12,112 bases of DNA from NCBI GenBank assembly GCA_021154065.1, contig JAJKJG010000142.1, positions 1 to 12,112 of the forward strand, given 5' to 3'. Made by a program: the position numbers and the translations under genes. This document shows, in pieces, positions 7,575 through 12,112 of the stretch. The DNA comes from Methylobacterium sp. (GTDB taxonomy: Bacteria; Pseudomonadota; Alphaproteobacteria; Rhizobiales; Beijerinckiaceae). The stretch's first letter is position 1. Each line of letters begins with the position of its first letter. Below the pieces are notes generated by a model. That model saw only the letters and a list, made by a program, of their open reading frames with translations. It made no database searches and had not been told where the DNA came from.

Positions 7575-8816
7575 TCAGCAGCCGGTGAGCTTCGGGGTGC
7601 GCTCGACCTCGAGGCCGAAGAGCGGGCGCAGATAGGTGCCGATCACGTTGCCGCCGAAGGCGAAGACGAGCCAGACCCAGCCGTGGACGCTGCCGGAGGC
7701 GATGCCGGAGAAATAGGCGCCGATGTTGCAGCCATAGGCCAGCCGGGCGCCGTAGCCGAGGAGAAGCCCGCCGATCACCGCCGCAAGCGCCGAGCGCAGC
7801 GGAATCCGCCAGGCCGGGGCGAAGCGCCCGGCAAGTCCGGCGGCGAGGAGCGCGCCGGCGATGATGCCGAAATCCATGACCGAGGTGACGTCGTTGAAGA
7901 CGCTGCCCTCGAGCTCGGCGAGGCGCTCCGGCGTCGACCAGTAGGGCCAAGCCCAGGCCTCGATGCCGATCCCGTGGGCGATCTTCGAGCCCCAGAGCGC
8001 GAAGGCCGAGGTGATGCCCCAGGGCCGGCCGGAAAGGGCGAGCGTCGCGAAGTTGCCGATCGCGAGCGCGACCGCGCCGGCGACAAGCGGCCAGGGACCG
8101 CGGGCAAAGCGCGCGAACCCTGAGCGCGGCGCGGGCTTGTCGCCTTCGAGCGACCCGTGGCGCCGCCGCTCCAGCACGACCGTTACGGCCGCGATCGCGG
8201 CGAACAGGGCGAGACTGAGGGCGAGCGCCGTCCACGGCCCCCACAGCTTCACGAGCGAGGTCTTGGGTAGGGTCGGGAGGTCGGTCCACCAATGGAAGTG
8301 CGCCGCCCCGAGCGTCGAGCCGACGATGAAGAAGGCGAGCGTCAGGAGCATCCGCGTCGAGCCGCCGCCGACCGTATAGAGCGTGCCGGAGGCGCAGCCG
8401 CCGCCGAGCTGCATGCCGAGGCCGAAGATGAAGGCGCCGAACACGACCGAGACGCCGATCGGCGCGACGATCCCCTGCACCGGCTGGCCGAACAGCGATC
8501 CTGCGGCGAGCACCGGGAAGAACAAGGCCGTGGCGAGCGCCAGCATGACCATCTGGGCGCGCAGGCCGGCGCCGCGCCGGTCGGCGATGAAGACGCGCCA
8601 CGCCGAGGTGAAGCCGAACGCCGCGTGATAGAGGACGAGCCCGAGGGCCCCGCCGAGGAGATAGAGCGCCGCCTGGCGCGGGCTGATGGCCTGACCGATC
8701 GCCGCCGCCCCGATGAGGAGCGCGAGGCCGGCAAACAGCGTCGCTCCGGTGCTGGCCCCGAGGACCGGGAGGCTGAACCGCGCCCGGGGCGCGAAGGTCG
8801 CGATCGACGTCGACAT
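7575..8816 (-). CDS. YeeE/YedE family membrane transporter of sulfur-containing compounds
   Basis: Inner-membrane permease, 413 residues, of the two-repeat YeeE/YedE (TsuA, thiosulfate uptake) family. Relatives take up thiosulfate by passing it along conserved cysteines. Both signature loops are visible: QLGGGCASGTLYTVGGGST with Cys141 and ARLAYGCNIGAYFSGIASG with Cys363. Further conserved-looking Gly-rich segments include GAFIFGLGM and FGGNVIGTYLRPLFGLE. Around ten hydrophobic segments can be drawn, with a basic loop at about 217-240 between the halves. The chain ends in Cys413. The ATG at 8816 is chosen because AGGA lies about eight bases upstream and the hydrophobic part starts soon after; the frame stays open to 9002 but the extra residues look non-coding. 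No TusA-like sulfurtransferase gene, a common partner, is adjacent. Exact substrate is inferred from the family. Confidence 0.9.
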   Translation of the reverse strand: MSTSIATFAPRARFSLPVLGASTGATLFAGLALLIGAAAIGQAISPRQAALYLLGGALGLVLYHAAFGFTSAWRVFIADRRGAGLRAQMVMLALATALFFPVLAAGSLFGQPVQGIVAPIGVSVVFGAFIFGLGMQLGGGCASGTLYTVGGGSTRMLLTLAFFIVGSTLGAAHFHWWTDLPTLPKTSLVKLWGPWTALALSLALFAAIAAVTVVLERRRHGSLEGDKPAPRSGFARFARGPWPLVAGAVALAIGNFATLALSGRPWGITSAFALWGSKIAHGIGIEAWAWPYWSTPERLAELEGSVFNDVTSVMDFGIIAGALLAAGLAGRFAPAWRIPLRSALAAVIGGLLLGYGARLAYGCNIGAYFSGIASGSVHGWVWLVFAFGGNVIGTYLRPLFGLEVERTPKLTGC

Positions 8817-8904
8817 GGCAAGATCCTGGCCGCTTTGCCGCGCGTCCGACCCGGCGAGCCTGACTTTCAGCCCGAGACCGCAAGCTTGACCCGCGTGCTG
8901 TGGA

Positions 8905-8933
8905 AACCTAATAATCACCTGGATGAATGTCAA
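8905..8933 (-). promoter_or_regulatory. Probable sigma-70 promoter for the YeeE/YedE gene
   Basis: On the minus strand a perfect TTGACA (8933-8928), a 17-base spacer and TAGGTT (8910-8905) face the transporter gene, giving a leader of about 80 bases before the ATG at 8816. A TATTAG overlaps the spacer as an alternative -10. The palindrome TCAATTGA (8930-8937) overlaps the -35, a position suited to repression. Confidence 0.55.
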
Positions 8934-8999
8934 TTGATCATAAACAACATGCTGCACTGGTGTTTTATGCTGCAGCGCGAGACAACCGCATTCCGGAAT
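8930..8999. promoter_or_regulatory. Palindrome-rich divergent control region
   Basis: This stretch is clearly more AT-rich than the rest of the window. It carries the perfect palindromes TCAATTGA (8930-8937) and ATTCCGGAAT (8990-8999) and an imperfect inverted repeat CATAAACA/TGTTTTATG (8939-8946 and 8961-8969). The octamer ATGCTGCA occurs twice in the same direction 18 bases apart (8949-8956, 8967-8974), nearly two helical turns. The pattern suggests binding sites for a dimeric regulator controlling the transporter at 8816, the small gene at 9045, or both. No regulator gene is in the window. A weak plus-strand promoter TTCCGG-17-TACGGT (8991-9019) could serve the small gene. Confidence 0.45.
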
Positions 9000-9031
9000 C
9001 ACTCCGTCCTTGCTACGGTCCGCTCAAGCAC

Positions 9032-9039
9032 GAGGGAGG
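9032..9039 (+). promoter_or_regulatory. Strong Shine-Dalgarno for the small gene at 9045
   Basis: GAGGGAGG ends five bases before the ATG at 9045. It is one of the clearest ribosome binding sites in the window and fixes the start of a gene whose frame is otherwise open for 250 codons upstream. Confidence 0.8.
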
Positions 9040-9044
9040 CATCG

Positions 9045-9335
9045 ATGCTCAAGCTGGAGAAGGCTCAGCGCCTGGCCGAAACCGCTCCCGTCTACGCCGA
9101 CGACATCGAACCGGCGTTGCAAGACGCTCTCGCGGTCCTCGCCAACATCGACGCCCATTACGACGGCGAGCGCGAGCGGCTCGAGCTCTGGACCGGCCCC
9201 GACAGCATCAAGAATCGCCTCGCAGGGCAGCTCGAGGAAGCTCACCGGCAGGAGCGCGAGCCGCACGTGAAGCGCCTCGCCGAGCTTCATCAGCGCCTGA
9301 TGAACGAGACCTTCTACCGCCACACGGTGCATTGA
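9045..9335 (+). CDS. Small hypothetical protein, helical
   Basis: Unrecognised 96-residue protein starting MLKLEKAQRLAET and ending FYRHTVH. It looks like a soluble, all-helical, highly charged protein: an amphipathic N-terminal region (DDIEPALQDALAVLANID), a central YDGERERLELW segment, then a long Glu/Arg/Gln-rich helix (LAGQLEEAHRQEREPHVKR). There is no Cys, no signal peptide and no membrane segment. The strong Shine-Dalgarno at 9032-9039 supports expression. It is divergent from the YeeE/YedE transporter across the palindrome-rich region, so the two may share control, but no functional link is demonstrated. The stop codon lies inside a 20-base tandem duplication (9328-9362). Confidence 0.75.
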   Translation: MLKLEKAQRLAETAPVYADDIEPALQDALAVLANIDAHYDGERERLELWTGPDSIKNRLAGQLEEAHRQEREPHVKRLAELHQRLMNETFYRHTVH

Positions 9336-9362
9336 GGCAGCGCCCGCTGCATTGAGGCAGCG
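9328..9362 (+). repeat. 20-base tandem duplication across a stop codon
   Basis: TGCATTGAGGCAGCG occurs exactly at 9328-9342 and again at 9348-9362, a period of 20 bases. The first copy contains the last bases, His codon and TGA of the small gene; the second copy is non-coding. It looks like a recent local duplication, since no drift has accumulated in the 15 shared bases. Confidence 0.85.
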
Positions 9363-9446
9363 GCGGCGGCCTGCGGTTCGCCGAGGAAACGTCCCGCCGG
9401 CTTGCGCTCGCGCGTCTTGCCGAGCGCCTTGCCGCGCGGCTTTGCA

Positions 9447-9474
9447 TTGACAGCGGCGGGGCGGCCGCTAGCTT
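9447..9474 (+). promoter_or_regulatory. Probable sigma-70 promoter for dppA
   Basis: A perfect TTGACA (9447-9452), a 16-base GC-only spacer and TAGCTT (9469-9474) face dppA, placing transcription start near 9481 and leaving a leader of about 30 bases. The leader holds AAGGAAG, whose AGGA ends eight bases before the ATG. No clear operator was seen. Confidence 0.6.
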
Positions 9475-9512
9475 CCGGCGATCAAGAAACGCCCCACGGA
9501 AGGAAGCCTTTC

Positions 9513-11111
9513 ATGAAACGCTCCGCCTTGTTTGCAGCGGTGTGCCTCCCGGCCCTCGTCGCGGCCGCCGGAACCTCCGCCAAGACGCTCGTCTACTGCT
9601 CGGAAGGCAGCCCGGAGAACTTCTATCCGGCGATCAACACGACCGGCACCTCCTTCGACGCCAACAGCCAGATCTACAGCCGGCTCGTCGATTTCGAGCG
9701 CGGCACCACCAACGTGGTGCCGGGCCTCGCCGAGAAGTGGGAGATCGCCGACGACGGCAAGGCCTACATCTTCCACCTGCGCCGCGGCGTGAAGTGGCAC
9801 AGCACCAACCGCAACTTCAAGCCGACCCGCGATTTCAACGCCGACGACGTGATCTTCGCGATCGAGCGGCAGTGGAAGGAGGATCATCCCTTCTTCAAGG
9901 TCACGAGCCAGAACCACACCTATTTCAACGACATGGGGATGCCCAAGCTGTTGAAGTCGGTCGAGAAGATCGACGACTACGCGATCAAGATGTCGCTGAA
10001 CCAGCCCGAGGCGCCGTTCCTGTCCGACTTCGCGATGGAGTACGCCGGCATCCAGTCGAAGGAATATGCCGACGCGATGCTGAAGGCCGGCACGCCTGAG
10101 AAGATCGACCAGGAGCCGATCGGCACCGGACCCTTCTACCTCGTGCAATACCAGAAGGACGCGGTCATCCGCTACAAGGCCTTCCCCGAGTTCTGGGGCG
10201 GCAAGGCGAAGATCGACGATCTCGTCTTCTCGATCACACCGGATGCGTCGGTGCGCTGGGCCAAGGTCCAGAAGGGCGAATGCCACCTGATGCCCTACCC
10301 GACGCCCGCCGACCTCGACGCCATCCGCAAGGATCCGAACGTCCAGGTGCTCGAGCAGCCGGGCCTCAACATCGGCTATCTCGCCTACAACACCCAGAAG
10401 AAGCCCTTCGACGATCTGCGCGTCCGCAAGGCCTTCAACATGGCGATCAACAAGAAGGCGATCATCGACGCCGTCTACCTCTCGACCGGCATCGCGGCGA
10501 AGAACCCGATCCCGCCCTCGATGTGGTCCTACAACGACGACGTCAAGGACGACCCGTTCGATCCGGAAGGCGCGAAGAAGCTCCTCGCCGAGGCCGGCTT
10601 CCCGAACGGGATGGAGACCGACATCTGGGCGATGCCGGTGCAGCGCCCCTACAACCCGAACGCCCGGCGGATCGCCGAGCTGATGCAGGCCGACCTCGCC
10701 AAGATCGGCGTCAAGGCCGAGATCAAGAGCTTCGAGTGGGGCGAATACCGCAAGCGCCTGCAGGCGGGCGAGCACCAGACCGGCATGCTCGGCTGGACCG
10801 GCGACAACGGCGATCCGGACAACTTCCTGCACACGCTCCTCGGCTGCGACGCCGCGAAGCCCGGCGGCGGCAACACCGCGAAGTGGTGCGACAAGGCGTT
10901 CGACGACCTCGTCACGAAGGCGAAGGTCACGAGCGACCAGAAGGAACGCACCGAGCTCTACAAAAAGGCGCAGGTCGTCTTCAAGGAGCAGGCGCCGTGG
11001 TTCACGATCGCCCATGCGGTGCAGCTGAAGCCGGTGCGCAAGGAGGTCGTGGACTTCAAGCTCTCGCCTTTCGGGCGGCACACGTTTTATGGTGTGGACA
11101 TCAAGCAGTAG
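9513..11111 (+). CDS. dppA: Periplasmic dipeptide-binding protein of an ABC transporter
   Basis: Solute-binding protein that captures dipeptides in the periplasm and hands them to the DppBCDF importer; 532 residues, same size as E. coli DppA (535). A signal peptide (MKRSALFAAVCLPALVAAAG) ends at TSA, with cleavage expected after Ala23; the mature protein then starts KTLVYCSEGSPENF, nearly identical to E. coli DppA. Other shared blocks are VPGLAEKWEI, FHLRRGVKWH, EPIGTGPFYLVQYQKD, FSITPDASVRWAK, AMPVQRPYNPNARR and WTGDNGDPDNF. The residues that bind the dipeptide carboxylate and amino ends in E. coli, Arg355 and Asp408 of the mature protein, fall on Arg378 and Asp431 of the precursor, exactly 355 and 408 after removing 23. 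This argues for true dipeptide binding; some DppA proteins also bind delta-aminolevulinate or heme. ATG is fixed by AAGGAAG upstream. dppB follows after a terminator. Confidence 0.95.
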   Translation: MKRSALFAAVCLPALVAAAGTSAKTLVYCSEGSPENFYPAINTTGTSFDANSQIYSRLVDFERGTTNVVPGLAEKWEIADDGKAYIFHLRRGVKWHSTNRNFKPTRDFNADDVIFAIERQWKEDHPFFKVTSQNHTYFNDMGMPKLLKSVEKIDDYAIKMSLNQPEAPFLSDFAMEYAGIQSKEYADAMLKAGTPEKIDQEPIGTGPFYLVQYQKDAVIRYKAFPEFWGGKAKIDDLVFSITPDASVRWAKVQKGECHLMPYPTPADLDAIRKDPNVQVLEQPGLNIGYLAYNTQKKPFDDLRVRKAFNMAINKKAIIDAVYLSTGIAAKNPIPPSMWSYNDDVKDDPFDPEGAKKLLAEAGFPNGMETDIWAMPVQRPYNPNARRIAELMQADLAKIGVKAEIKSFEWGEYRKRLQAGEHQTGMLGWTGDNGDPDNFLHTLLGCDAAKPGGGNTAKWCDKAFDDLVTKAKVTSDQKERTELYKKAQVVFKEQAPWFTIAHAVQLKPVRKEVVDFKLSPFGRHTFYGVDIKQ

Positions 11112-11137
11112 CGCCCGGCTGCGGGAATGTTAGGGAG

Positions 11138-11163
11138 GGGGCCCGGTCGGGCCCCTTCTTTTT
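11138..11163 (+). terminator. Rho-independent terminator after dppA
   Basis: GGGGCCC (11138-11144), a four-base GGTC loop, GGGCCCC (11149-11155) and then TTCTTTTT form a canonical terminator 26 bases after the dppA stop. It should end most transcripts from the dppA promoter, leaving limited read-through into dppB. Confidence 0.9.
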
Positions 11164-11482
11164 AGCCGCCGAAACACGAAGCTTCCGTGCGTCCGATGGA
11201 CAACTCTGCACGCCGCCTTGAGAGCAGTAACGCCCTGACGCGCCGCGGCTTGATTCCGACTCTGGTGTTGCAAGCCATCGCCGTGCGGTTTGCGTTGCGC
11301 TGCCCGGACCTCTGCCGGCAACCAAAGCCGCATCCTCTCTTCGGCGCGCTCCCGGGACTGGGCAGGACCGCGCCCGGCGTGGACCTGACCGAGCCTGCTG
11401 ACCCGGGCTGGGCCGATCTCGTCGAGCGGCTCGATCCGCGGCACGATTGTTGTGCCGCGCCGGTTGGCGTAATCCTTTCGCG
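11164..11482 (+). other. 319-base gap between dppA terminator and dppB
   Basis: No gene is recognised here. Frames open through it on both strands give Arg/Pro/Cys-rich translations without domain features, which I treat as chance. The first part, about 11170-11300, is less GC-biased than its surroundings and could be a separate element, a decayed gene or an untranslated leader. The last 60 bases contain two adjacent hairpins: TCGAG/CTCGA (11422-11434) and a longer one at 11437-11459. A clear promoter for dppB is not seen. Confidence 0.5.
11437..11459 (+). other. Hairpin 23 bases before the dppB start
   Basis: CGCGGCAC (11437-11444) pairs exactly with GTGCCGCG (11452-11459) around a seven-base GATTGTT loop. 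No T-run follows, so it is not a terminator. Possible roles are protection of the 3' end of a dppA read-through RNA, a 5'-stabilising stem for a dppB message, or control of dppB translation; none is shown. Confidence 0.6.
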
Positions 11483-12112
11483 ATGCTCCGCTTCATCCTG
11501 ACCCGGGTCAGCCTCGTCATCCCGACCTTCATCGGGATCACGCTGCTCGCGTTCTTCCTGATCCGGCTTGTTCCCGGCGACCCGATCGAGACCATGGCGG
11601 GCGAGCGCGGGATGGACCCGGCCCGGCACGAGATGCTGCGCAAGGCCTACGGCTTCGACCAGCCGGTGCTGGTGCAATACGGCATCTACGTCTCGCGGCT
11701 CCTGCACGGCGACCTCGGCAAATCGATCATCACGAGCGAGTCGGTCCTGTCCGAGTTCGCGGCGCTGTTCCCGGCGACGATCGAGCTCGCGATCTGCGCG
11801 ATCCTCTTCGCCCTCATCCTCGGCCTCCCAGCCGGCATCTTGGCGGCGGTACGCCGCAACTCGATCTTCGACCACGGCGTCATGGGCGTCTCGCTGACCG
11901 GCTATTCCATGCCGATCTTCTGGTGGGGGCTCCTCCTCATCCTGCTGTTCTCGGTCCAGCTCGGCTGGACGCCGGTCTCGGGCCGCATCTCGGTGCAGTA
12001 CTATGTCGAGCCGGTCACCGGGTTCCTCCTCATCGACAGCCTTTTGTCCGACGACAAGGGCGCCTTCGCGTCGGCGCTCTCGCATTTGATCCTGCCGACG
12101 ATCGTGCTCGGC
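11483..12112 (+). CDS. dppB: Dipeptide ABC transporter inner-membrane permease, C-terminus cut by window edge
   Basis: First of the two membrane subunits of the dipeptide importer. The 210 visible residues match E. coli DppB through their length: the start MLRFILTRVSLVIPTFIGIT, the PGDP motif near residue 31, MAGERG, HGDLGKS, LAAVRRNSIFDHG, LTGYSMPIFWWG and, at the edge, LSHLILPTIVLG. Visible membrane segments are at about residues 9-30, 95-123 and 138-158. The cytoplasmic EAA loop that contacts the ATPase, and roughly the last 130 residues, are outside the window. There is no recognisable Shine-Dalgarno before the ATG, whose position instead rests on alignment with the family N-terminus; translation may be weak or depend on the upstream hairpin. 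dppC, dppD and dppF would be expected to follow to the right. Confidence 0.94.
   Translation, partial: MLRFILTRVSLVIPTFIGITLLAFFLIRLVPGDPIETMAGERGMDPARHEMLRKAYGFDQPVLVQYGIYVSRLLHGDLGKSIITSESVLSEFAALFPATIELAICAILFALILGLPAGILAAVRRNSIFDHGVMGVSLTGYSMPIFWWGLLLILLFSVQLGWTPVSGRISVQYYVEPVTGFLLIDSLLSDDKGAFASALSHLILPTIVLG

Noticed and set aside
8817..9002. N-terminal extension of the YeeE/YedE protein to 9002
   Set aside because: The extension would run through the AT-rich palindromic region and the promoter, has no membrane or signal character, and the ATG at 8816 has a ribosome binding site.
9363..9446. Possible remnant coding sequence with a Lys/Arg-rich minus-strand reading
   Set aside because: Only a few dozen codons with no recognisable motif and no start; could be chance in GC-rich sequence.
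9468..11081. A 537-codon minus-strand frame over dppA
   Set aside because: It is the antisense shadow of a gene with near-identical blocks to E. coli DppA; composition is typical of shadow frames.
11162..12085. A 307-codon minus-strand frame over dppB and the gap
   Set aside because: Most of it is antisense to a clear DppB; the part in the gap has no recognisable domain.
1..12112. CRISPR array, tRNA or rRNA genes, insertion sequence ends, phage genes or a defence system
   Set aside because: I read through both strands and found no spaced direct repeats of CRISPR type, no cloverleaf, no transposase or integrase motif and no known defence domains.

Overview
The window is dense, GC-rich bacterial chromosome that reads as an alphaproteobacterium, most likely Hyphomicrobiales (Rhizobiales). 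The basis is the strong GC bias at third codon positions, a PolA with an enlarged alphaproteobacterial-type architecture, and promoter-like TTGACA elements with GC-rich spacers. That placement is an inference. No rRNA, tRNA, CRISPR array, transposase or prophage gene is visible.

Layout from left to right. Positions 1-1095 (minus) hold the N-terminal 365 codons of an NAD(P)-dependent aldehyde dehydrogenase that runs off the left edge. A short divergent spacer separates it from a plus-strand alpha/beta hydrolase of the DUF900 type (1241-2539), which carries a very basic histone-H1-like C-terminal tail. The hydrolase converges on polA (2564-5893, minus), a full DNA polymerase I with 5' nuclease, proofreading and polymerase domains. 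Divergent from polA is a small 82-codon gene of unknown function (6032-6280). It converges on an acyltransferase-3 family membrane protein (6378-7448, minus). Upstream of that is a YeeE/YedE-type sulfur-compound transporter (7575-8816, minus) with its own strong terminator. A comparatively AT-rich, palindrome-rich regulatory region (8817-9044) separates the transporter from a divergent 96-residue unknown protein (9045-9335).

The right end is the start of a dipeptide ABC transporter locus. It has a promoter (9447-9474), dppA (9513-11111), a rho-independent terminator (11138-11163), a 319-base gap that codes for nothing I recognise and contains hairpins, and dppB (11483 to the edge). The DppA homologue keeps the two residues known to clamp the dipeptide termini, at exactly the E. 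coli mature positions (Arg355, Asp408). The terminator between dppA and dppB suggests the abundant binding protein is made in excess over the permease, as is common for such operons.

Most genes here are ordinary housekeeping or metabolic genes, and I see no convincing novel multi-gene system. The better leads are the hydrolase with the basic tail, the dppA-dppB gap, the palindromic control region between the sulfur transporter and the small unknown gene, and an exact tandem duplication spanning the stop codon of that small gene.
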